From Rotaria socialis (lineage: Eukaryota > Rotifera > Eurotatoria > Philodinida > Philodinidae), in NCBI GenBank assembly GCA_905331475.1, contig CAJNYU010000720.1:152812-216811 (forward strand): a stretch of DNA of 64,000 bases, in the 5' to 3' direction. Position numbers and translations under genes: made by a program. Position 1 is the first letter of the stretch. Each line of letters starts with the position of its first letter. Shown piece by piece: positions 1 to 12,700 of this stretch. The notes under the pieces are model-generated. The model worked only from the letters and a program-made list of their open reading frames with translations. It searched no databases and had not been told where the DNA came from.

Positions 1-21
1 TTGATAAAATACTTTAATTTA

Positions 22-35
22 TTTGTTTTCTTTAG
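22..35 (+). promoter_or_regulatory. Splice acceptor abutting the ADPRM start codon
   Basis: A T-rich tract ends in TTTAG at 35, and the ATG of the next gene starts at 36. This is either the 3' end of a 5'UTR intron or a spliced-leader trans-splice acceptor. Bdelloid rotifers are known to trans-splice. No upstream exon can be seen because the window begins here. Confidence 0.5.
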
Positions 36-1825
36 ATGGCCACATCAACAATTACTGAGGACGAAACATCTGTTAGTCCACCAACAGCATCTATGTTTGC
101 TGCACCTGATCCCGATGTAAATCAATCAACGTTCGAACGAAATGAAACAATTGAGCCTATTATATCGTTTGGTTTAATAACAGATATTCACTATGCTGAT
201 CATGATGATCGATGGAATCATGTTCAAACACATTTACGACGCTATAGAAACTCTGCTAATCTAGTCGATGAAGCATGTCATTATTGGTTAAATGGAAAAT
301 ATCCAATATCATTTGTGCTTCAACTGGGCGATCTGATCGATGGAGTTTGTCATACAAATAAAACATCAGGCAACGATTTAAATGTCATACTAGAACAATT
401 TAAAAAGACATTGAATTCTCTACCTATTTATCATATATGGGGTAATCATGAATTATATAATTTTACACGGCAAGAGCTATTAAATGGACCATTATGTTCG
501 TTTGATACAAAAACTAGTTCGCTAGCACATTATGGAACATTTGAAGTATGCCCTAATTTGAGAATTATTGCACTTGATACCTATGAATTCAGTGCATTAG
601 GTGTAGGTAATGACAGTGAAGTCTATGGTAAATCAATGGAATTATTGAGAAAGCACAATCAAAATGAAAGTCCCAATGATCCTACAGGTTTACGAGGACA
701 TCAACGAAGATACGTACAATTCAATGGTGGAATTACATCAAAACAGATGGATTGGTTGAAAGAACAATTAACTGAAGCGAAAAATCGTGATGAAAAAGTT
801 ATTGTTATTGGTAAGAATCTATGATCTACTTTCATAAGAGTTTGAACTATATTTCTTAACTATTGAGAAAGAAAGAAATCGAAAACACGGAGTATCGAGT
901 ATAGGTTATACTAAGGATCTTGATGATGTGAAGTTTATATGTGACGCAATTTGAAACAAATGTTGAAATAAAAAAAGCATTTAGCAGACTCTAAGTGTGA
1001 TTGTCATAGAAATATTAGGAACATTTATATTTATTGTATTTTACTATGAACTTAGTTATTTGTCAGATTCTTATCAAAAAAAGAAGAAAACTTCAATATG
1101 TTTTTTCTTTGCCTTCGGTTCAAAAACTTATTTCAATGCATAGTGAATAAAATCTTTAGTGACTGATATATTAATAAATTGAATGCCCCACACTGAAAAA
1201 TATGCTACGAAAATACTTTCTTTACAATATCAATGCATTCTATCATTGTAAAAGTAGAATATGAACGTGATATACTTAGAAAATCAGCAATTCAAGATTA
1301 CAGTTCATAATGTCTAGTTATGATCGTGTTTCAACGAACTAGTTAAGAAGGATACTGAAACTTAAATAGATCATAGTATTCTTCGACGTCAATGAGAACA
1401 GTATTTTATTGCCAGTAATAAATAAAGAACTACTATGATGTAAATAATAGAGAATCATCCGATTTCATAGGAAATCGAAATTTTTATTCGAAATAAATAA
1501 TCGATTGATTTTTATTATCCATATTTCAGGTCATATTCCAATTCATCCGAGTGCATGTGATCATCTTGATCTATTATGGAATTATAAGGAAGTATTAGAT
1601 CTTTTATGGATATTTGATCGTACTGTTCTCGCCTATATTGCTGGCCATGATCATGATGGTGGCTATTTTCGTGATCGAAAAAATATTCATCATTTAACAT
1701 TACCTGCGATAGTCGAATGTGATCCAAACACAAATTCTTTTGCAACCGTACATGTCTATAAAGATTGTCTACTAATCGAAGGTGTTGGTCGTGTCGCTAC
1801 CTATAAAATTGATTGTCAATTGTAA
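36..1825 (+). CDS. ADPRM: Mn-dependent ADP-ribose/CDP-alcohol diphosphatase (ADPRM-like), two exons
   Basis: Exons 36..810 and 1530..1825 give about 356 aa; human ADPRM is about 342. The family hydrolyses ADP-ribose, IDP-ribose and CDP-alcohols in a dimetal site of the calcineurin-like phosphoesterase fold. Metal-ligand motifs are present in order: GLITDIHYAD near residue 50, LQLGDLIDG near 97, WGNHE near 136, then in exon 2 GHIPIHP and AGHDHDGGY. The splice restores V-I-G-H-I-P across GT...CAG in phase 1, so the 719-nt intron is real though long for this window. The start at 36 follows a splice acceptor directly. The N-terminal 40 residues are Ser/Thr-rich and unlike the catalytic core. A small gene follows 111 nt downstream on the same strand. 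Confidence 0.93.
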
Positions 1826-1911
1826 AACAAGTTTAATAATGCAAAGAATTTAATATACTTTCATTTATATGAAAATGATATTATTTTATCTAATTTGCTT
1901 CCGTTTTAGAT

Positions 1912-1931
1912 TAGCTTTTTTTATTTAATAG
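1912..1931 (+). promoter_or_regulatory. Candidate acceptor between two close tandem genes
   Basis: A run of T and A ends in AATAG at 1931, five bases before the ATG at 1937 and about 105 nt after the ADPRM stop. The spacing and the polypyrimidine-AG fit a trans-splice acceptor inside a two-gene transcript. The same sequence could also close an ordinary 5'UTR intron. Confidence 0.4.
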
Positions 1932-1936
1932 AAACT

Positions 1937-2395
1937 ATGCGTTTATATAATCGTGTAGTGCTAATGCATCGTAAGCAAATTTGGCAACCATGGGTTTCAC
2001 AAGTAAGATTTTCTTTTATTTATGTTTTTTTTTCTTCTTATCAATACTTTTTCGTTTGTAATATAGGGCCGTTCAACTCTCAATTATGCGATGGAACATA
2101 TTCCTCACGTAGTTCTAGGAGTTCCTTTTGCAGTTTTTTGTAAGTATTTAATCTTTACCAGAAAAACATCCATGTAGTGAAAAATGATACTATGCTATTT
2201 TTTTTTCAGTCATGGTAGTTATTGCTAGTAAAGAAATTTATAAAGCAAATGCTTATCAATTTAATGTCTATAAACGACGTCTTATGGGTGCGTAATAGGA
2301 AAAGATTTTAATTTAAGACTTAATGCTTTTTTTGTAAATTTATAGTTCGTCGACCAGAAGATATACCTATTGAATATCGACCATTCTGCAGTTAA
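1937..2395 (+). CDS. Small single-pass membrane protein, four exons, unrecognised
   Basis: Exons 1937..2002, 2067..2139, 2210..2287 and 2346..2395 join in frame at GT-AG sites to give about 88 aa. The N-terminus is basic (MRLYNRVVLMHRKQ). One hydrophobic segment, VVLGVPFAVFFMVVIASK, lies near residues 39-56, and a basic tail follows that ends YRPFCS. Size and topology resemble small mitochondrial inner-membrane subunits or assembly factors, but I recognise no family. The three introns (64, 70 and 58 nt) with preserved phase argue strongly for a real gene. It lies 111 nt after ADPRM on the same strand and may share its transcript. Confidence 0.75.
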
Positions 2396-4946
2396 ACAAC
2401 ATCTGGATGATAAAACAACTTTTTTTCCTTCTTTTTTGTTTCCTTTTCCCCGTATCATCCATTAGTAGAGTATCGTGTAAATTTTGATTTTCTTTTGAAA
2501 AAGAGAAGAAAAACAACGCGATTTTGTAATTCTATCATTTAGAAAGTCATTTTCATGCGTTTTAATTTTGATACTATCATACATATTGATCTGCTTTAAA
2601 ATGACTTCATCTATCTATCGTTAATTGAATGTGGCCGAATAACATAAATATAGTCACCGCCGAAGAATATATATATACATGTGTATCTCGTGAACAATTG
2701 TGCAAATATGAAATGTTATTATCGTTCTAATTACAAAGCTCATTGATAGACACATTATGAATGAGCATACTCTAGACCCATAAAAGCATATAATTCATCA
2801 TCTCTTTTTTTTTCTTTTATTATTTACACTGAAACTGACTCGTATAATAATATAAATTAATGAAAAGAGTCAAAAACGATTTCAATAAACGACGATCAAT
2901 GAAGGTTAAAATTTGTTGTCACTTCACTTATAAAAGAACGATAATTTTTATTTGCAAAGAAAACAATTTATGACTAAGATGGAATGAAAACGAAAAACAC
3001 AAATAAATCTACTTTTAATACCAAGGAGATTCGTAAAAATGCCATAGGTAACAGACACGCCATAGGAGCCCTACTAAGTAAATCAAACAACAACGAAATA
3101 CACAAGAGAAATATGTCTAGAATTTATGTCGCATTTTTCTTTTCTTTTCTTCTCATGGATATTTTTCGCATTCTCTTCAAAGAATGTCTTCTTCATGTTC
3201 AAAACAACTGATCGATCATCGAAGCAGAAGAAGATTGATGATCGAAGGGAGTCAATTAAAAACAGCGGTGGAGAGACCAACCTCATTGTTGACCGTCGGT
3301 CAGCATTTAAACAAGAAAAAAGAAAAGAACGAGAATATAAACGTCATTCATTATCGATCTACCTCAACAAGCGTATTGTGCCGGAGAACAAAGTTGATAT
3401 TTGTATTGTTGTTGATGTCAATACAAAAATATTTGCTTGTTACGGATAGAAAATATATGTTCTCTTCTCATAGTAGTAGTCGATGTCTATGAACAACTAC
3501 GTAGAGATAAATGTTAGTCATATGTTAGTTACAAACATACATATTACAAAAGTAAACAATATACATTCAACATATGTTTTCTATGAAGATGTGACAAAAA
3601 CGTTTTTGTATATGATTGAGTTCAATTGAAATGCTTGTTTCGTATAAAAATTACTCATCGGATGTGTACTGATTTGATCAGTTTATATGATGCGTTTGTA
3701 ATTCATTCAAGATGAAGACTTTTTCATCCAGATTTTGTTTCAAACAAATTTCTTTGACTTATTTCGATACAATAGATAGATAACAAAAATTGCATCTGTC
3801 CATACACATATTCATCATTGGTTCAAATTGATCATGAATGGAAGAAGAAAAATGCATGTCAAGTTAACAAGAAAAATTATACATACATCATCCAGTAATG
3901 AATATCGTCTATCATCAAGCTTCTTTTTCTTGCTCCGTCTTTCTCTCTCTCCTATTATTGACGGATATATAATAAGATGGCTACAGCAAGAACAGTAGGA
4001 AATATAATTGAACTCGTATATGTGTATATTTATAGTTGCCTTGGCAGTTGAAGATTTAGTTTAATTCCTCCATCAAATTTGTAACGATCGTATTTCTTCG
4101 CTTTTTCTTTCTTTAAATATATATCATACACACACACACATATATACATATACACTTTCTGTTGACTAAATTCTTGACCGTTTGTCACGTCGCATATCCC
4201 TATCGCTAGTTGAGTGAGTAAGAGTGGGAAGAAGTGAGTGAATTTGCACGTATATACATATACATACCATTTTTTCCTTTTTTTTTTCATTTCAATACAA
4301 CAGCAATAAGCATAATAAACTGAAATAAAGAGACAATTGAAATCCCGAGCATCATGCACAAAAGCAAAGTCGTAAGTCATGTTAAGTTTTGTACTATTTA
4401 TTTTGATTTCATTTATCCGTGAATAAACGTTGTTATGCGATGGGTCAATCTAGTCTAGTATTAATAGTTGTCGTAGACACATCACACATTGGTTCAAAAA
4501 AGAAAAGTATGGTCTCGTCTAATTATTTTATGCTTGTACAACAGATGAATGTAAATAAGACTCGTTGTTCACGACGATGGATGATGGGAACGAGAAGTAG
4601 CAAAAGCTATCTTCGATAATCAGAATCATCTGTGTACACTAATATATAGGAAAGAAGAATGATTTTTCGCGTTTGAACAATTCTCTTTTTCTCTCTCGCA
4701 CATCGTCTTTCATATGATTTGATGAAACATTTCATACATGTAAAGAACAAAAAAAATAATGTTCTCTCTGTCTCTCGAGGACATAGAAAAAAGAGAATAA
4801 GAAGAAAAACGACTATAGATGGTCAGTGTGCATAATTGCTGACATAGAAGTAAGTGCTCATCAAGAAACATAAGCAATTCGAAAAAAAACGAAATCCTTT
4901 TCTGTTTTTCTTTTGAACGAAAAAAGAACATTCATTTTATTTCAAG
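2396..4946 (+). other. Intergenic region and probable 5' end of the IF gene
   Basis: No convincing coding exon except a tiny candidate at 3977..3994 (MATART), which ends at GTAGGA and would splice in phase 0 to the exon at 4947. A TATA-like stretch lies immediately before that ATG, so it could instead mark a promoter. Open frames at 3.0-3.5 kb and 4.0-4.6 kb show no family similarity or splice logic. Confidence 0.4.
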
Positions 4947-6745
4947 GTAAATACAAAACGTGAACACGGTTCATCAAATAATAAAAGTCAGAACAATCGC
5001 AACACATCTAAGCAACCATTGAAAACAGACTCGTTTCTTACACTTGGCGCTTTAGTAACCGGTTTTACAAGTTCACCAACAACTATGGCCGATGAAATAA
5101 ATCAAGCGGACGCATTAATTATAAAACCTGCAACAATCGACATCAATGGCAAATCAGATCTCGATACATCATTATCGAAATCTCTTCGCATAAAAACTCC
5201 TTGTGAAAATAAAAATGAACATGAAATACTTGATGAACAAAATAGTATATCATCATCATCAAATATTGATCATGGTGTTGACAGCGGTCTATCATCAGAA
5301 GTAACATATACAGAAGCCGAAAAAATAAATGGCGATGATGAATCAAGTTCAACTAGTGTTGTATCATCAACAAATCTTCAACGTGAAACAAGTCCAACAA
5401 GTGGTGTTATTATTCCCGAGGAAAAACGTGTTACTGATCGTGTTAAAGTTTTCGAAGCTGTTGCGAATAATAATGACAATCAAATAACAAAGAACGGTAG
5501 TACAAAAAAGAAATCGATAACATCAGCAAGTTTTTCTACGGCTGATCATAAGCAAATCTCATCGTCATCATCAATAGAAACTTCCGATTCACAATCTATT
5601 ACTGAAATGAAACCAGCAAAATCAAAATCAAAAAAATCATCATTAAAAAAGCAAATACAAAATTTACTTAAAATTGATAAATCGCCAATACACGATGAAT
5701 TAAGTCCTCTAGAAGAACAGCTCAATGGAAAAAAAAATAAAAAAGACAACAGTAATAAGAATTTTAAAAAAGAACTTCTATTTTTTTTTCGCAACCTTAT
5801 TTTTAGATTCAATATCAACATCTACATTTAAGCATCAATCATCACCGAAAAGTGCTATTGAACCACTTGAAATACAAATTCCACCGGCAAAAGTTAACGA
5901 AGAAAATTCTTCATCAACAAATGTATCTAAATTAATCAATACATTTCAAACAAATGAAATGGAACAAATCATCGCAGCCGTAACAAAATCGAACACCTCT
6001 CCTCTTCAATCAGGAAATGTAAGTTCGCTGAAAAATTACATTCGATTCATTTGTTCTTTATTCATATTGATCTGATATAGAACAGTTTTTTTATTGATTC
6101 TTCTTTTGATCTTGTCTTGTGTATTTATATGTATGAATGAGTAAACTCTTATTTAGTTCGGCTTGAATGAATTTTCTTTTCGATCTATACATATAGATAC
6201 ATACACGAATAGTTTACTCTGCTTATGATGATAAATGATTGACGTGTTGCTTTATCTCAATTGACATGCCACAGGCGCGAAATGTATTATTTCTTAAGAG
6301 TAAAAGTACATTTAAGTGGTCTTCAATTTCATTTTTTTTTCTTCTTCTTTTTTTCTAAAACTAAATCATATACCCGAAAGCTTATGCTATTGTCGTTTAA
6401 GAAGATACTAATCTTTTTGAATGAATGTTGATGTCAGTAATGAATAGTTCTAAGTTTTATCTGTAATCGAATCTGGGTTCATTATTTCATTTTCTTAAAT
6501 ATTAATGTCTTGCACTCGTCTTCTCTTTCGTTCTCTCTGTGTTAATTAAAATTTCTATGTCATCTTACGTTTTGTATATACAGAGAGAAGCAAAAAGGTT
6601 TCTATTGTTGTTTTTGAGTCTTCATATTCATAAGATTCAATCAATAGAATAGTTTACTTTTTCTTCTTCTTTATACAATATTGTCAACATAGATCAATGA
6701 GGAAATTCTTCGGATCCAACTTCAACTCTTTCTTGTCTGTTTTTC

Positions 6746-6793
<48 letters not shown>

Positions 6794-9700
6794 ATCAATA
6801 AGGTGAATGTTTATATAGTAGCTGCAATTCTTCATTTTCTTTCAATTCTTAGGAGTTTTTAATGAGATTTATGATTAACAAAAAGAAGAAGGTGTACACA
6901 TATTGAACTTGATGATGATCTGTGCATGTCACAGCGTGCAAATGAACACGCCCTCCTTTTTTTTGTCCGATATATATTTACTGGGTCTTTTCATGTCAAC
7001 GATTGGAGTAGTAGTACTATTGACGGTGTGTCGTTGCGTAAAATCGTTTGATATGTAATTGACTATAGGACTATATCCTTTGTGTATTTAAGAGAAATAT
7101 TATTGTTCAAAGTCGAAATATTTGCTCTTAGCAATAGACAAGAGAATAAAAAAAAGAATGAATCGGGCGTAAGGCGACATGTAGCGACCGAGAAAATTAG
7201 ACTTGAACATAAAGTGCATTGACGCATAGAAAAGAGATGATGATGGCTAGAGGATATATATATATATATTCGTAAACATATGTATAGATATAGATATAAA
7301 AAGCTCAAAATAATTCTCGTTCTTTTCTTTCCTCATTTGCACTCAATATCATTGAACACTAGCAAGTCTTTTAATGAATGATGATAACTAATAAAAAAAA
7401 GGGTGTTATCAAATGTCACTCTTCACTGATTAGATTGTGATACTCATTGACGACGGTGACCAATATAGAATGATATGATAGGATATGAATGTATATCTAG
7501 ATCGAAATACGTATATATATATATAGATATATGAATGAGCATGATGAGTTACTTGGTTGAAGGTCAATATCAAAATTGAAGATAGACCCGTTATACAAAG
7601 CATTGATACTGATCATCGTAGGATGAGCAAACGAGAAAAAAAAACGAAAAAAAGAAGGCCACTTATTTTGTATGATGGGGACATACACAACTATGTACGA
7701 TTGCAAAAAAAAAACGAACATCGTGATAAGCGTCTTTCTGGTACGACTGCTATTTGAAATTTGAGCTGTATAGAAGCAAGCGTGCCTTCATCGATGGTGA
7801 GTTTTACATAAAATAAAACTGGCGTAACAGTCGGTCGTATTTAGTTTTTGAACAACCTTGTAAAAATTGATGCTACACGTTTGTTTTGTTCTGTTGTAAT
7901 TAACTTTTAAATTGATGTTGCTATCATCATTGACAGAAATCATCAACATAGTGAAACAAAAGGAAAGGTAGATATTTACTTAATGACATCAATGTAATTT
8001 CCATTTACGTAATACTTATTTCTAACAGGTGTCAAAAGGACATGTTAATTGTTCAGACAAAGAGTAGGTTAGTGACCATTCTAGGGACTTATACATAATC
8101 TTCTATTTATCTTTGATTTTATGTCCATCTGAACAAATAAGAGAAGTGGTGTAAGCTTCAAAAAGAAAAAGAAAAGGTTCTCTTAGCCTTCTAATATTAA
8201 AATATGCAAAAAATAATACTGATTGTTGTTTTCTTTTCCAATAACAAAATTCTTCGGTGACATATTTCTCGGTGCCTGCGTATAATGCGGTTTTCTCTTA
8301 TAAAAATCACAATTTTTCTCTTCTCTTCTTTTTTTTACTATTGACACAAACGAAGTAAGAAATAAAACAAAAACGTAAGATATATATAGAAGTTCACCTT
8401 GACAGTGTATTAAATAAAATATAAACAAGGTAAGACACAATTGAAAAAATCAATGCTGAAGTTTGACTCTTTTAAACTAATACTGAAACAACAGTAACAT
8501 ACCAGCAAAGGTGTGAAGTATTTTGTAAGTTCTTCGAGAATATTGGTTTAAGATCTATTTTTATAGTATTAACATTTTTTTATATCCTTTTCGTTCACAT
8601 TTCCTTTTTTAATGTATATGAAATTGTACTTGGCAAAAGTATCGTTTTCAAAGTTCAAAACGATTATACTTAATGAGAGTAAGTGAGAAAGCAAAAAATC
8701 GATGGGTGGATAAATGTAAAGTATAGGTGTTGTCATAAGGATCATCCATCAGACAAAAATGGACAGATAGACATGCTATATACGTCTAAGTAACACCAAA
8801 TCAAATAGGTTTCATTCAATTAGTCATCGCCGAACAGGACAATTCGTTTTATTCTATTATTTATCATATCTCTCGATAATGAACAACGATAATAGAGAAC
8901 ATTATTCAGGTAGATGTATTTTCTTCTTCTTCTTCTTCTTCTTCTTTGTTTTCTCAGTATTCTTGTATAAAAGAGATTTCTATTAGACTCTTATACTTGA
9001 AGAAGTCATAATATTCTATATCAAATATATGTAGATTCATCGATGTATGATTACCATAGCAGAAATAATAACACCAGACAAAATCTCTAGCTACTAGTCG
9101 AAATAAATATATAAAATCCAGCTGACGACCTTCTGTTAATATATATATATAGGCAATTCTTGAATCGATAGGTTTCTTTCTATGTTGTTCGGATGATGTA
9201 TGTCCTTGGTACCGTGAATAGGGGAACCGATCATAGAAAAAACGAAGCAATCAAAATATGTGAACATTTTGATTTGTTATCGCATATCTTGATTGTTAAA
9301 AAGAAAAAAAAGTAAAAAGAAGTTCTTTTATTTCAACCATTTATTGAAATCAAACCGCACAACAACGTTCTTCTCATCTTCGCCTTTTTTTTTCATTCTC
9401 GGACAATAAGAAAGAGAGTCTATTGTAAGGCAAAATAACAACCATGGCTGCTGACGATGATGATCTTGATAGAAATACGATGAATGATTGGTCTTCATCA
9501 TCGTGGCCTGTTATTACATTATCAACTATCGGTAGAGAAGCAGAAGAAGAATCTGAAAAGCAAATAAAGACAAATGTTAATAATCAGGTAGTTTTTTTTA
9601 ATATTCCTTTCTTTTTCGGCTTAAGATAATATGTCATTCGTTTTTAGTAGATCAAAAATAACATATCGAATTGTTAATATTGGGAAGATTAATTTTTTTT

Positions 9701-12700
9701 CATTTTTCTTCTATTTTTCTTTCTTAGCAGAAGAAAAAGAGCGAGAAAGTTTTAGCAGTTTCAACGGTGACTTTGCGAGTCTTTGTTTTAGTTATTTTTC
9801 GTTTTCTTTTGACTTTGACTGAGAGTCAAGTAATAATTAACAATATGATTTCCTTATGTATGTATATTCAACATAGATTAAAGATCTTTGCTCGTTATAC
9901 GCATATTGCAAATCACCTGTGCTTCAGGGGTTATTCGATAGATGTAGGATGTCAAACAATCAAGCATATAGAGACAGACATCAATTGTTAGATAGAGAGA
10001 AAAATCAGAGACAACGGTCCCGATTATTATCGAGATAAGAGAAAAAAACAACACAAGACGATACCGAGCAGCAGATAGGCAACAAGAAATAAATGAATAT
10101 TTAATTTTAGAACCTACTCATCTTTGTTATTGTTATTGTTCTAATAATCGGGGTTGGTATTGAATTAGCCTTCCAACATGACAGTATAGACTCAGGTGTC
10201 GTTTTCTTTATTTTCTGGTTTTTGCACGTTAATTCTTCATCGGTATATTATCATTGCTGTTACCATGTAAAATATTAGCAGTTCTCAATGATTTTTGTCA
10301 CATTCTCATGTTTTTTTTCTCATATACTACCGTACGTGCTTATTATGATTTCTTCTAAGCATTTATGAAGAGATTTAAACTTTTACTCTTCTTTTCTTCT
10401 TTCTCGGTCAATTCTATGCATACAGAAAATATCAATTATAAGCCTATTATCGTTTTGAACATTCTCTGTTTGTTGATGAACGTTAAAGACAGTGAAACTT
10501 TTAAGGCGTCTCGTCTCGTCATATATTTTTATTAATTTTACTCATTCTTATTTTAGCTAACGTCATCATCATCATCAACGGGAGCGTCCCAATTTGATAC
10601 ATCGATTAATACTAGTGCTGATATTTTATCACAAAATAGTCCAGTAACAAGTGTTCCGCCTATAACCACACATAGTCCAATGTTGTCCGGTGTTGGTGAT
10701 TCAATAAAAACATCGATACGATCTGTTTCAGTTGAAACAACGACTCGTAATCGATCACCTGTACATCGCTATGGTATAAATGAAACAGGCAATAATTCAT
10801 CTCATTCATCACTATATCAATCAACAAATACACAAGTAACTGGTAATTTACGTGTACAACATCAACGTGAAAAACAAGAATTATCAGATTTAAATGATCG
10901 ATTTCGTGGTTATCTTGATCGTGTTAAAATTCTTGAAATAAAAAATTCAAAATTAACTAGCCAACTTGAAGATATAACAAAAGCATGGGGTGCAGCATCT
11001 CAGGGAATAATTTCTCAATATTCTGGATCACTTGATCGTCTTCGACAAGAAGTTAATGAATGTATGCTTGATGAAGCTGATTTCCAAACACGTTTACGTC
11101 GTTCACATCACAATATTGATAATTATCGTAGACTTATTCATGATGAAGCAACATGGAACGATCGACAAGAAGGAAAACGTGAGCAATTAAAGTTAGAATT
11201 TGAACATTCATGCGCCGAATTATCTGCTTTACAAAAATCTTACATGCAAGTTGAAGAACAATTAAAAAATTTACTTCAACAACGTGATGACTATATTAAT
11301 GAAATTAGTCAACTTAATGAACAATCATATAAAGCAACTATGGATAGAATTAAATCTGATTTACAAGTTCAAACACTCCGTGAAGAAATTCCTTTTCTCA
11401 ATGATGTTCATACACATTTAATTAAGTAAGAATATTCACGTATAAATACATATATATATATATTGACGAGCTTGAATTTTCTATTCATTCTAAATTAGAA
11501 AACTTTTTGTTTTTTGATTTAGTGAATTTGAACAATTAAAACCAACGAATGGTATTGATGCACAATTATTCTATCGTCAAGAATTAGAAAAGGCTATACG
11601 TGATATTCGCCGTGATTTTGAAACATTAAGTTCAGCACAACGTAAAGAAATGGAAGATTATTATCATGTTAAAATTGAAGAAATGCAAAATGATGCTAAA
11701 AGACTTCTACCATCACAATCACGACAAGATGATCTTACGAAAATTTCCGAACAAATTAAATCAACAAAATTCGAAATCAACGATACACAAAAGACATTAA
11801 TTAATGAAAAAGATAAATTCAAAGAATTACAAGATCGTCTAGCTAAATTAGAAGAAGAATACAGTTATGTGTGTAATCAACGTGGTGCTGGTTATGATAA
11901 TACTGCTAAAGAATTAATGGGTGCACAAGAACGTGTAGAACAATTAACTGAAGAAATCGATACAATTTTACGAAGGTAACTGATTTAAGAAAAGAAAAGA
12001 GAAGAGAAAAATTTTAGCTGATTATTTAAAAAAACATTAAATGGTACTCTTTTCTGTTTTTAGCAATATAACACTTGAATCAGAAATCAACATATACAGG
12101 CGGCTATTAGATAGTGAAACAAATCGACTTACACAACAAACAATTGAACAAGTTTTATCACCTGAACCAGCGCCACCATCGTTTGGAAGTGAACTTGGCA
12201 AAGTTTTTAATAAGAAAATTAAGAAAGGACCCATTGCTATCAGTACGTATACTTATTGCGTGCAATCTTGTTCTATTTTTATACAAGATTTTTAGTTCGT
12301 TTGATCAAAAATTAAACGATACTTTTGTTTGTATGAGTTTGTTTCGAGTTGTCTCAAACGATCGATCAACCCTATTGTTGTACTTCTTTTGTTATTGCAC
12401 GAAACTAGAAGATATTCTTTTTAAACTTAGTCTCTCAGATTTATTTATTTTTTCAGTACAAAATATAGCAAATATTTTCATATTTATTTGACCACTTCGA
12501 TGCATACTGATAAGAAACTGTGGGTAACTAAAAAAACGACATACCAAACATTTCTTTTTAGATTTTATACGTATTCATAGAATTGCGTTTAATATGATAG
12601 GAATTTCTTGGTTTTCAGAACTACCTAGAAGCCGAAAGGATGAAATTGAAATCGTGACTCGAAAAGAAATGATCGTGCATATGCAAATGATTTGAAATAG

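Noticed and set aside
3083-4619. Several open frames of 60-116 codons upstream of the IF gene
   Set aside because: Low-complexity, overlapping on both strands, with no family similarity or in-phase partners.
5546-5821. Minus-strand frame opposite the IF head
   Set aside because: Shadow of the Ser/Lys-rich coding strand.
9731-9829. Possible cassette exon of the IF gene encoding KKKSEKVLAVSTVTLRVF and a hydrophobic run
   Set aside because: Phase 0 at both ends with plausible splice sites, but a membrane-like segment makes no sense in an IF head, and the composition matches T-rich intron sequence.
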